Both the position numbers and the translations under genes were made by a program. The notes under the pieces are model-generated. The model did no database searches and was not told the origin of the DNA. It saw nothing but the letters and a program-made list of their open reading frames with translations. Source: Fasciolopsis buskii (taxonomy: Eukaryota; Platyhelminthes; Trematoda; Plagiorchiida; Fasciolidae). Taken from it: DNA of 64,000 nt. Positions 38,318 to 49,176 of the stretch are shown here, piece by piece. Position 1 is the stretch's first letter, and every line of letters begins with the position of its first letter. Location: NCBI GenBank assembly GCA_008360955.1, contig LUCM01003976.1:1-64000 (forward strand). The letters run 5' to 3'.

Positions 38318-41300
38318 CACCGCGCCGCAACTGGGACGCGGTGGGATATGCACTGCTGATGATTCCTAACAAGGAATGAAACAGCTGTACAGTGCTTCCA
38401 TGTTTCTTATTGGTGAGTTGAGTGATGATATCACATGGTGAATTTATTTTTCATGTAAACATTCAATTCTCCTTACTACTAAATGATCGAGTAACAAGGC
38501 TCTTGTAGGTCATACCCAAAGCCTTCGTCGTACTTAGGCTACCTGCAGAGAAGTTCATTCTATCAGGTAGGTCGATCGCTGTGACGGTAAACGGACAGTA
38601 TACCGTGCAATACCAGTTGACGGATAGTGCAACATCATTGAGTCGAGGTTCAACAAACGTTTCAGAGCCTGCCCGTAAGCCGTAATGGCTAAGGCGTTCG
38701 ACTCACAATCGTTCGTCCGTTCGCGTTCCCAGTTGGGGGCGCGTGGGATATGCACTGCTGATGATTCCTAACAAGGATTGAACAGCTGTACCAGTTGTCT
38801 TCCATGGTTTTCTTTTATTGTTTGGTTGTGTTGTTTTCGTTGTTTTTTTTGTGTTGAGTTGAGTGATTGATATCACATGGTGGGAATTATTTCATGTAAA
38901 CATTCAATCTCCTACTACTAAAATGTATCGAGTAATCAAGCTCTGTAGGTCATACCAAAGCCTTCGGTCGTACTTAGGCTACTGAGAGAAGTTCATCTAT
39001 CAGCTAGGGGTCGATCGCTGTGAGTAACGGGACAGTAACCGTGCAAACCAGTGACGGATAGGTGCAACATCATGTGGTGAGGTTCAACAAAACCGTTCGA
39101 GCCTTGCCCGGTTTAGCGTATGGCTAAGGCGTTCGACTTCACAATCGTTCGTCCGGGCGTTCGCGTCCAGTTGGGGCGCGGTGGATATGCACTGCTGATG
39201 GATTCCTAACAAAGATGAAACAGCCTGTAACAGTGCTTCCAGGGTTTTCTTTATGGTGATGTGAGTGATGATATCACATGAGTGAAATTATTCATGTAAC
39301 ATTCAATCTCCTACTACTAAAGATGTTTATTCGCAGTAACAAGCTCTGTAGGGTCATACCCAAAGCCTTCGTCCCGTACTTAGGCTACCTGCAGGAAGTC
39401 ATCTATCAGTGGGAGGTCGATCGCTGTGAGACGGACTTTCAGTAACCGTGCAAACCAGTGACGGATAGGTGCAACATCATGTGGTTGAGCGTTCAACAAA
39501 ACCGTTCAGAGGCCTTGCCGGTAGCGTAATGGCTAAGGCGTTCGACTCACAATCGTTCGTCCCGGGTTCGCGTCCCAGTTGGGGCGCGGTGGATATGCAC
39601 TGCTGATGATTCCGTAACAAGAGATGAAACACTGTACAGTGCTTCATGGTTTCTTTATTTATGCGTGAGTTGGGAGTGATGATATCACATGGTGAAATTA
39701 TTTCATGTAAACATTCAATCTCCTACTACTAAAAATGTTATCGGAGTAATCAAAGCTCTTGTAGGTTCTACCCAAACGCCCTTGGTTCGTACTTAGGCCT
39801 ACCTGCAGAGAAGTCATCTATCAGTGTAAGGGGTCGATCGCTGTGAGGTTAAGGAACAGTAAACCGTGCAAAACCAGTGACGGATAGGTGCAACATCATG
39901 TGGAGGTTCAAACAAACCGTCAGACCATGCCCGCGTAGCGTAATTGGCTAAGGCGTTCGACTCACAACGTTTGTCCCGGGTTCGCGTCCCAGGTTGCGGG
40001 CCGCGTGGATATGCACTGCTGATGATTCCTAACAAGGATGAAAAAACAGCTGTACAGTGCTTTCCATGTTTCTTATGGTTGGTTTGAGTGATGATATCAC
40101 ATGGTGGAATTATTTTCATGTAAACATTCAAATCTCCTACTACTAAAATGTATCGAGTAATCAAGCTCTGTAGGGTTCATACCCAAAGGCCTTGGTCGTA
40201 CTTAGGCTACTGCAGGGAGAAGTCATCTATTCAAGTAGGGGTCAATCGCTTGAAGGTAACGGGATCAAGTAACCGTGGCAAACAGTGACGGAAGGTGGCA
40301 AACATCATGTGGTTGAGGTTTCAACAAACCAGTTTCAGAGCCTGCCCGGTAGGCGTAATTGGCTTAAGGCGTTCGGACTCACCAATCGTTTCGTCCCGGG
40401 TTCGCGTCCCAGTTGGGGCGCGGTGGATATGCACTGCTGATGATTCCTAACAGGAGAAACATCCTGTACAGTTTCCATGGTTTCTTTTATGGTGAGTTGA
40501 GTGATGATATCACACTGGTGAATTATTTCAATTGTTAAACATTCAATCTTCCTACTATAAAAATGTTAAATCGAGTAATTCAAGCTCTGTAGGTCATACC
40601 CAAGCCCTTGGTCGTACTAGGCTACCTGCAGAGAAGTCATCTATCCAGTAGGGGTCGATCGCTGTGAGGTAACGGGACAGTAACCGTTGCAAAAAAACCA
40701 GTGACGGATAGGTGCAACATCATGTTGTTGAGGTTCAACCAAACGTTCAGAGCCTGCCCGGTTAGCGTGATGTCTAAGGCGTTCGACTCACAATCGTTCG
40801 TCCCGGCGTTCGCGTCCAGTTGCGGGCGCGGTGGATATGCACTTGCTGATGATTGCCTAACAAGGATGAAACAGCTCTGTACAGTGCTTCCATGGTTTCT
40901 TTTATTGGTGAGTTGGAGTTTGATATATCACATGGTGAATTATTTCATGTAAACATTCAATTTCTCCTACTACTAAAATGTATCGAGTAAGTTAATCAAG
41001 CTCTGTAGGTTCATACCCCAAAGCCTCGTCGTACTTAGGCTACCTGAGAGAAGTCATCTATCAGTTAGGGGTCGATCGCTTGTGAGGTTTAACGGACAGT
41101 ACGTGCAAACCAGTGGACGGAATAGGTGCAACATTTCATGTGGTAGGTTCAACAAAACCGTTTCAGAGCCTGCCCGGTGGTAATGGGCTAAGGCGTTCGA
41201 CTCCACAATGTTTCGTTCCGGGTTCGCGTCCCAGTTGGGGGCGCGGTGGATATGCACTGCTTGATGATTCCTAACAAAGATGAAAACAGCTGTACAGTGC

Positions 41301-41663
41301 TTTTCCATGGTTTCTTTATGGTGAGTTGGAGTGATGATATCACATGCAGTTTGGAATTATTTCATGTAAACATTCAATCTCCTACTACTAAAAATGTATC
41401 GAGTAATCAAAGCTCTGTAGCGTCATACCCAAAGCCTTGGTCGTACTTTAGGCACCTGCAGAAGAAGTCATCTATTCAGTAGGGGTCGATCGCTGTGAGG
41501 TAAACGGACAGTAACGTTGCAAACCAGTGACGGAATAGGTTGCAACATCATGTGGTGAGGTTCAACAAACCGTTTCAGAGCCTGCCCGGTAGCGTAATGT
41601 GCTAAGGCGTTCGACTCACAATCGTTCGTCCCGGTGTTCGCGATCCCAGTTTGGTTGCGCGGT

Positions 41664-41719
41664 GGATATGCACCTGCTGATGATTCCTAACAAGGATGAA
41701 ACAGCTGTACAGTGCTTCC
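41664..41719 (+). ncRNA. Hammerhead ribozyme, last unit of array 1
   Basis: Core CTGATGA, helix II TCC/GGA with loop TAACAA, then GAAAC, short helix III from ACAGCTGT, cleavage context GTA, helix I CAGTGC pairing with GCAC(C)TG (one extra C). It ends about 100 nt before the Penelope-like coding segment. Confidence 0.7.
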
Positions 41720-41815
41720 ATGGTTTCTTTATGGTTAGTTGAGTGATGATATCACATTGGTGAATATTTCAGTAAAACATTCAATCTCCTTACTATAAAA
41801 TGTTAATATCGAGTT

Positions 41816-42462
41816 CTGTAGATGTGTTGTTTAAATTAGATTCCGGCACGATTTACCATATTACCGACTAAGTCTTATTCGTTTTGAGCTGGTTTCTGGT
41901 TTTTTTTTCAGGGTTAGGAATGACATGTGATATTGAAATCCCGTTTGAAGCTCTGTTCTGCCAAACACGACGCCTTAATAACTAACTGCAGACACAGACT
42001 TTCGAGGCATAGACGTCTGCCACTCACCATTTAGAACCGAACCCAATAATTTAGCCCGGTCACAAAAGACATTCAGGAACTAAAAACAATTATATTTAAC
42101 GAAAACGTCATAATAAGTTCATTCTGATAAAGGTATGCAGGGAGCTTATCTTGGGACACGACGAGAATACATCGAAAGGTTTGCTAGCACTTGTAACAGG
42201 TACAAATTTATTACAATTCTTAAGAGAGAATACACGGTCACTATGAAAACAAATCACATTATATTTAAGTGAGCTTGTGCAAGATGCTGGATAGAGAACG
42301 AGCTATTCGACGACTGAGATCTGCAGTGGTGCATTCTCAGACTATATGTTTACCAAAAAATCCACAGGGAAGGTCTCCCTAGGTCTCATTCTGATCGCCT
42401 CTCCATGCCACGCTGTCCCTTATGAGTTGTAGACCTTTTAGGCCTCTGTGTAAAATCTCTCT

Positions 42463-42466
<4 letters not shown>
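41816..42466 (+). mobile_element. Penelope-like element fragment A (N-terminal/RT start), frameshifted
   Basis: Directly after the array (from TTCTGTAGATGTG) the + strand encodes LVTGTNLLQFLRENT-like sequence and, near 42340-42420, the Penelope RT entry block seen more clearly in copy B as RLYGLPKIHREGVPIG. It stops at the (TA)n tract at 42467. It is the same sequence as 47456-48090 with indels. Confidence 0.65.

Positions 42467-42515
<49 letters not shown>
42467..42515. repeat. (AT)n microsatellite between the two 5.9-kb blocks
   Basis: About 49 nt of pure TA repeat. It matches in position the gapped AT tract at 36571-36656 and marks the block junction. Confidence 0.9.
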
Positions 42516-42520
<5 letters not shown>

Positions 42521-43862
42521 ATGACATCCTGGATTTCCCATCTTTGCATCATAATGAAAACAGCAAGATGCATACTCACAAATGATGTTCTTGTTAGCAA
42601 AATCAACGGTATTGACTTTGATATGTGAAGTAATTAATTCAGCTATCTGTTTTGCAACAAAATGGGGCAACGATGCCACCCCCTCTCTTAAAGTGTACCA
42701 CGGGTTTTTAGTTTAAATTTAGAATCTTTGGAACCAGCGACAAACGTTTGGACCAACTGTGCCGAAAAGATTCGTGATGCAGTTGTTTCTAGTAAACGTT
42801 TAGGTTCTTTTTTAACCCTATAACTGTTTCACAATATTTTGGGCAGAGGGACAAACAGTTTGGGTCGGGGTAAAGTGGAGTGAGCGTAGGCAGAATGATT
42901 CGAACCCATAGATTTGTGTTCAAACTCGACGGTGTTGGCAGTTTGCTCACCGCCATTCACACTAACCAAGCGGTGTTTGGATCAGATTTCACCGATAGAC
43001 TCTTTTCCGTCTTCCTGCGCATTGTTTATGAGATCCGTGTGGATCAAGTTCTCTAATCATTGCAATTTGGATGTCTCGTCGTTGGTGACTTGCTTACATC
43101 GAATTCCTATATTTTAATGAGAAATTGTCTAATTTCTTTAGTGTGTTGATTCTCCGCGGTTTCATTTATTCCATTGACCTACCATGTATATGGTGGCATG
43201 ACATATCAGCCACACGTATTACAGCACTTCGACGTCGATGATTATAGGATCGAATTAAGTTGAACGCATCGACTGATTCACTGAAGTCCATTACTTTACT
43301 TAGTTTGAACTTCTAAATCCATTTTTTGCCATCTTTACAAAAGTTCAAGCAGTGGACTCTGAAGTTAAAATTGTTCTACGGGCTATCGTTCAGTAGCCTA
43401 GGTTATGATTGGATTATCGTTTTCTCGCTATCGACGAATTCAGCCACGATAAATCATTTATTTCAAAATGTGATTAAGAACAAGATTTATTGTGTTATCA
43501 TCTATTTTGTGCTTTTCAAGAGCGAGGCTTTCGGGGTTATATAGTTATTAGTTTTAATGGACTAGTTGATCGACTACATCTGGGTTATCACCATAACCGA
43601 GAGACTAAATGAAGATAACCGAATTCGTGAAATATTAGTGAAATAAATTATTACAAGACAAAGGAATATGTCATGAAAAAGGCTCGCTATTTCAATTAAG
43701 AAGGATGAACGAACACTTTTGCTACGCTTCATTCTCAAGCCGTTAGAGTGACACTTATATGAGGATGTAGTTCCTGGACATGATAAATGATCTTGTGCGG
43801 CTCAGGTATTTAGGTGCGATACCTTTGCGTTAGATTGATTAACCGGCTTTATCCAATAGTTC
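42516..43862 (+). repeat. Non-coding part of the 5.9-kb duplicated block, copy 2
   Basis: Aligns throughout with 36657-38205, minus the T-rich insertion. No ORF supported. Confidence 0.7.
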
Positions 43863-43999
43863 TGCAGATGAAATAATTCACCATGTGATATCATCACTCA
43901 ACTCACCATAAAGAAAACATGGAAGCACTGTACAGCTGTTTCATCCTTGTTAGGAATCATGAGCAGTGCATATCCACCGCGCCGCAACTGGGACGCGGT

Positions 44000-44054
44000 G
44001 GATATGCACTGCTGATGATTCCTAACAAGGATGAAACAGCTGTACAGTGCTTCC
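44000..44054 (+). ncRNA. Hammerhead ribozyme (clean copy)
   Basis: Same sequence as the consensus copy at 47309-47363: helix I GCACTG/CAGTGC, core CTGATGA and GAAAC, cleavage after GTA. It faces an inverted copy (43921-43975) in which CTGATGA reads CTCATGA. Confidence 0.8.
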
Positions 44055-47000
44055 ATGGTTTCTTTATGGTGAGTTGAGTGATGATATCACATGGTGAATT
44101 ATTTCATGTAAACATTCAATCTCCTACTACTAAAATGTATCGAGGTAAATCAGAGCTGTGTAGGCATACCGCAAAAGCCTTCGCGTCGTGACTTTTAGGC
44201 TTACGCTTTCATAGACAGTCATTCTGTAATCAGTTATGGGGTCGAACCGCCTGTTGAGGTTAACCGGTAATCAAGTAACCGTGCAAAAACCAGTGACTGG
44301 ATAGGTGCAACATCATGTTGTGAGGTTCAACCAAACGTTCAGAGCCTGCCCGGTTAGCGTAATGGCTAAGAGCGATTTCGACTATCACAATAGTTTGTCG
44401 TAGGCCCGGGTTCGCGTCCCAGTTGCGGGCCGCGGTGGATATGCACTTGCTGATGGATTGCCTAACAAAGGATCGAAACAGCCTGTACAGTCGCTTCCTA
44501 TGGTTTCTTTTATGGTGGTTGAGTTTTGAGTGATATCACCGAATGGTGAATTTATTCCATGTAAACATTCAATTTCTCCTACTACTAAAATGTGATCGAG
44601 TAATTCAAGCTCTGGTAGGTTCATGACCCCAAGCCTCGTCGTACTTAGGCTACCTGCAGAGAAGTCATCTTATGCAGTAGGGGTCGATCGCTTGTGAGAC
44701 ATAGACGTGTATCATAGACTCGATGCAGGAGATGCTATGCGGAGAGAGAGATGTTGGTGAGATATTCAAGACTCTGATATAGTTGTTACACTCTTGTAGG
44801 CTCTGATTGAGAAGTAGATTATATGGATATGTAGACGTGATAGATGGTCCTGCCGACACAGAAAGCAGAGTTATGCGACTGACGAGAGTATGTATACACA
44901 ATCGTTTATATACGTAGAGCTTGAGGATGAATAGCGCTGGATCACGTTTAAGCGAGACGCTGAGAGTGTGTGTTCACACCAGCTATGCACGGTCACGCAG
45001 ATCGGCAGAGAGGATTATGGAGAATAGGAAGGGATAGTATGTGAGTGAAGATCTCGCAAGAGAGTGGCTATAGCCAAGCCAGGATCGATCGGATTTCGCG
45101 AAGAGTTGAGAAGAATGGTACCACGTATTATGTCATGTCTCACTGACATGATGAAGCGAGATAGGTGTCGTTGAAGTTCACGATCACGGAGATATGCAGA
45201 GTAATGATAGATGCTCTTTCTGAGATTATAAAGGGACGGAATAGGAGTATCGATCTACGAGATCTGGGAAGTGACGTCTCGAGTGTTACTAGACAGAGTG
45301 GAGCTTTCGTAGGTCTAGTGCCGAGATTTACATATGATCGCCTATCATGACTATCGATGGAGTAGAGCAGCTCAGAGTTGCAGGCTGTATTGGCACATGG
45401 CGTTGAGTGCGAGAAGAAGTGTATGTAAGAGTGGAAGTATACGTCAGAGATAAGACACAGCAAGTCAGGAGCTACGTACGCACACAGCGGTCTCGCTGTC
45501 AGTGATGGAGACGAACTTTCTTTCATGTTGTTTTTGATTTGCGGGACGTACACACTGTCAACGAGTGGAAGATATGTGTGTGACCGTAGCAGTGTGGACA
45601 GGCGAAGTCACAGCGAGAGATCAGAAGATGATGACACAGAGAATTTGTGTTGATTATGAGGTCAGGACCGCTATCCGGGGTAGTTCGTATGTCTTTTCAT
45701 ATAGCTAGAGACTTATAGCACTCTGGATAGTTATATGTGAGTGTGTGTGCTAGATAGAGATATATGTGTATGTGAGTAGATGAGATATATGGATATCGAG
45801 ACATGTAGAGATGAAATGCAGCTTGCGACTATGAAATAGGCGAGAGCTATCGAGACACAGTTGGTGGCTTTTATGCAGTGAGTGACAGTAGAGAGAGGAT
45901 AACACGAAGATGAGAATGTAGTATGCATAGTATCATAGATATAGGAGCACACGAGAGAGGTCCGAGGTGTAGAAGGAAGGTATATCTAGCAATATGAGAC
46001 CGGACGTGAGAAGAGATCATCTAAGTAGGGGTCGATCGCTGTGTAAGGTAACGCCGAAGAGAAACGTCAAATCGCAGCGCTTGTGAAGGCAAAACACAGT
46101 GAACGGATTAAGTGACAAAGAGATAATGATGTACGAATGATACACATAGCACGAATAGAAACTAGGGAAGTTGGTAGGATCTGACGGATAGCAGTTGAGC
46201 GCACGAGCGAGAGAGATGGAGTCTGAAGACTTGCCGCTCAATATTTGCGGTGGGAGGCGTTGACATATCGGCTTGTGTCATGTCTGGATCGGACTATAGA
46301 AAGATGCGCGGGGAGGCAGGAGGGACTGAGCGTGGACGTTGCACACGAGAGAGATATCACACGTAGGAGACACACCAAAGCCACTGACAGATCCACCACT
46401 ACGATACACGAGGTTATATTATTAGAGAGAAGAGTATGACACAGGATCGTAGCTGTATGCGTTCGTCCGATCGTGTTATGTATACGAATGAAGAGTGCGA
46501 TAGTTATCGACACATCGCGTGCATCAAGCGTGTGCGTTGAGCTGGTGAGCTTGGTGCGTGTGTTAGATGATGTAGCCGTAGCGAGGATGACTGCTATGAA
46601 GGTGCTGTGACGAATGTATGTAGAATCATGCTCTATCAGTAGGTAGAGGAAGATGTATGTATAGCGGACAGTAACGCGTGCAAACCAGTGTACGGATAGG
46701 CGTGCCAGACATGCATGTGGTGAAGGTTCAACAAAACCGTTTCAGAGGTCCTGCCCGGTAAAGCCTCGAGATTGCTAAGGCGTTCCGTACTTCCACAATC
46801 GTTCGTGTAGCACCCGGGTTTCGCCGTCCCAGTTGGGGGCGCGGGTGGATATGCACACTGCTGATGTGGCACACACACAATAGGAGATAGTGACATATCG
46901 TAGCGAAGGAGCTGAAGTCGCGTCGGGTCTGTGACAGTGCATATAATATAGTAGAGTGACCACTGTGTTTATATTATTGTGACTGACAAGATTCGAGGAG

Positions 47001-47229
47001 ATGGATTCGGTCAATGTATATCATTTCATAGTACCCACACTTCTAATCGAGTCGAAGTACGAGTATCCGTATGTGTATTCAGGATGCCAGCCTTCGTCGT
47101 ACTTAGGCTACCTGCAGAGAAGTCATCTATCAGTAGGGGTCGATCGCTGTGAGGTAACGGACAGTAACCGTGCAAACCAGTGACGGATAGGTGCAACATC
47201 ATGTGGTGAGGTTCAACAAACCGTTCAGA

Positions 47230-47306
47230 GCCTGCCCGGTAGCGTAATGGCTAAGGCGTTCGACTCACAATCGTTCGTCCCGGGTTCGCGTCCCAGTTGG
47301 GGCGCG
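47230..47306 (+). promoter_or_regulatory. tRNA-like pol III internal promoter (A and B boxes)
   Basis: A box TAGCGTAATGG at 47240-47250 fits TRGCNNARYGG exactly. B box GGTTCGCGTCC at 47283-47293 differs from GGTTCGANTCC at one position. Between them lies a possible anticodon arm with loop CTCACAA (CAC, Val-like). The acceptor stem pairs poorly, so this is tRNA-derived, not a tRNA gene. Repeated in every unit. It places the hammerhead about 70-120 nt downstream of the expected start. Confidence 0.7.
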
Positions 47307-47308
47307 GT

Positions 47309-47363
47309 GGATATGCACTGCTGATGATTCCTAACAAGGATGAAACAGCTGTACAGTGCTTCC
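47309..47363 (+). ncRNA. Hammerhead ribozyme, type I (consensus copy)
   Basis: Strand order: GGATAT-GCACTG (helix I 5'), CTGATGA (core), TTCC-TAACAA-GGAT wait-pairing TCC/GGA (helix II, with U.U at 10.1/11.1), GAA, AC-AGCT-GT (helix III, 2-3 bp), A (site 17; cleavage after GTA), CAGTGC then T-TCC (helix I 3'). Helix I has six perfect pairs, an asymmetric internal loop, and an outer GGA/TCC stem. All invariant core bases are present. Very short helix III is typical of animal type I and Penelope-associated hammerheads, which often act as dimers. Confidence 0.82.
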
Positions 47364-47455
47364 ATGGTTTCTTTATGGTGAGTTGAGTGATGATATCACA
47401 TGGTGAATTATTTCATGTAAACATTCAATCTCCTACTACTAAAATGTATCGAGTT

Positions 47456-49176
47456 CTGTAGATGTGTTGTTTAAATTAGATTCCGGCACGATACCATATT
47501 ACCGACTGAAGTCTTATCGTTAGAGCTTGGACTCTGTTTTTTTCAGGGTTAGGAATGACATGTGATATGAAAATCCCGTTTGAAGCTTGTTCTGCCAAAC
47601 ACGAAGCCTAATAACTAACTCAGACACAGACTTCGAGGCATAGACGTCTGCACTCACATTTAGAACCGAACCAATAAATTGTAGCCCGGTCACAAAAGAC
47701 ATTCAGGAACTAAAAACAATTATACTTAACGAAAACGTCATAATAAGTCATTCTGATAAAGGTGCAGGGAGCTTGATCTTGGACACGAGAGAATACATCG
47801 AAAAGTTGCTAGCACTGTAACAGGTACAAATTTATTACAATTCTAAGAGGAAGAGATAACACGAGTCACTATGAACAACAAATCACATATATTTTAAATG
47901 AGCTTGTGCAAGATGGCTGGATAGAGAACGAGCTATTCGAACGACTGAGATCTGCAGGCTGGTGCATTCTCAGACTATATGGTTTACCAAAAATCCACAG
48001 GGAAGGAGTCCCCATAGGTCTCATTCTGTCAGCTCTCCATGCCACGCTGTCCCCTTATGAGTTGTAGACCTTTTAGGGCCTCTGTGTAAGTGAGCTTGCG
48101 TGCACTATCAAGGGTACATTTCACTTTATGGATGCCACAAGAATTATTGACTGTATCACTTAAAGTGATGTTCTTACTTAATGTAACATCACTCTTTACA
48201 AACGTGCTCTTATCGAGACTATGTAGTTTATGATCAGCTCTGTAATCGACAATGACTTCAGCATAGGGATACCAATTGACTACGTGAGCTGTTGAGATGT
48301 GCGACAAATATACGGTTCCTGTTCAGTGGAAGTAGCGACCGACAGGGATGGGACACCCATGGGGTCCCCTTTGAGTCATATACCACCTGACTTCTTCGTG
48401 ACAATGATTGAAGCAAATCAGCTAAAATAAATCATCGAAAGCTTTCGTGTTCATCTTCGCTTTGTTGGTGACGTTCTGTGTCTTTGACTCAAACCGTAAC
48501 ACGGAAGAAGTAGTACAGTAGTTCGATGCTGCTCACAGGTCTGTGTAATTCACAACGGAAGAGGAAATGAATAATCGGGTTCCTTTGCTGGACGTGTTGC
48601 CGACTAGAAAAGCGGGGGTATATATTCAACGTTCCATACACGGAAAGAATATTTGGACCGGTCAGTGCAACTTCCACAGCTTCTTACCTGCAAATCAGCA
48701 AAGGAATTTGATAAGAAGCTCACTTTCAATGTCCATGAAAATCTGTTCATCAGAAATTCTGCAGAACTAGCTTAACTTCAGCATTAATGTTCCCCCGAAG
48801 CAACGACTAACTGGAAAAGTTTATTAAGAACAATATGAATGATGGGAAAGCTGGTAAACCTGAGACATTTACCGCCGAAAGGAAGGGGTTATTTATTAGT
48901 CTCCCCTAAAAAGGTGATCGTTTGGCAGAAATTCCCACTAGGCTTATGAACGCATAGATGAGATCCATCTTTAATGCCACTAAACTGCGTTGTTCATCCA
49001 AAGGCTTACCTTTTGTAAGCATACGGAATAAATACAGATTGTTTATGGTGACTGCTTCTGTGTATTATATTCATCAAGGTGCATCTGTGGTGCATTTTTT
49101 GTCTGTCGAACGGCTCGGCAATTATCCATTCGTATGAAGGAACACCACATACTGGCTAAATCAGGATGGATCAGGA
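47456..49176 (+). mobile_element. Penelope-like element B (RT and GIY-YIG remnants)
   Basis: The + strand, with frameshifts, carries RLYGLPKIHREGVPIG then LILSALHATLSPYEL (about 47970-48063), a palm region with IGIPIDYVS (about 48265-48290), DGTPMGSPLSHIPPDFF (about 48340-48390), FVGDVLC (about 48460; YVDD equivalent with the first Asp lost), NNRVPLLDVLPTRKAGVYI (48570-48625) and WTGQCNFHSF (about 48655). Near 49060-49160, CRTARQLSIRMKEHH is a GIY-YIG endonuclease remnant. It lies on the same strand and directly after the hammerhead array, and stops at a 25-N gap. Confidence 0.75.

Larger units (their letters stand above)
38210..41815 (+). repeat. Tandem array of about 9 units (about 410 bp): tRNA-like promoter plus hammerhead ribozyme
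   Basis: Each unit has the same order: GTAGGTCATACCCAAAGCC..., GTGACGGATAGGTGCAACAT, then a tRNA-like part (A box TAGCGTAATGG, B box GGTTCGCGTCC), then GGATATGCACTG and the hammerhead core, then CCATGG...GATATCACATGG and TTTCATGTAAACATTCAAT. + strand hammerhead positions: 38344-38399, 38746-38803, 39183-39240, 39591-39644, 40007-40065, 40425-40477, 40833-40891, 41248-41306, 41664-41719; spacing 402-437. An inverted partial unit opens the array (38210-38335). Unit differences are mostly single-base indels, consistent with unpolished reads. Confidence 0.8.
43866..47455 (+). repeat. Second hammerhead/tRNA-like array, with a scrambled middle
   Basis: An inverted partial unit (43866-43985) meets a clean + unit (hammerhead 44000-44054), then a noisy unit (44437-44498). 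From about 44690 to 47085 the sequence is scrambled: purine-rich, with islands of the unit such as TAGGGGTCGATCGCTGTG at about 46025 and the tRNA-like piece at about 46745-46860. A clean unit resumes at about 47090-47455 (hammerhead 47309-47363). The true copy number cannot be read. Confidence 0.65.

Noticed and set aside
42379..42679. Frames with long Ile-Tyr repeats
   Set aside because: They are translations of the (TA)n microsatellite; the same applies at 17.7, 29.9, 30.8 and 36.6 kb.
45140..46513. Several open frames of 60-137 codons
   Set aside because: They lie in the scrambled, probably low-accuracy stretch of the second array and show no motifs.
47230..47306. Functional tRNA gene
   Set aside because: A and B boxes and a CAC-like loop are present, but the acceptor stem pairs poorly and the anticodon stem has mismatches; it recurs inside every repeat unit. 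It is tRNA-derived.
38210..47455. Regular repeat spacing suggestive of a CRISPR array
   Set aside because: Units are about 410 bp, fully homologous along their length with no unique spacers, and the genome is eukaryotic.
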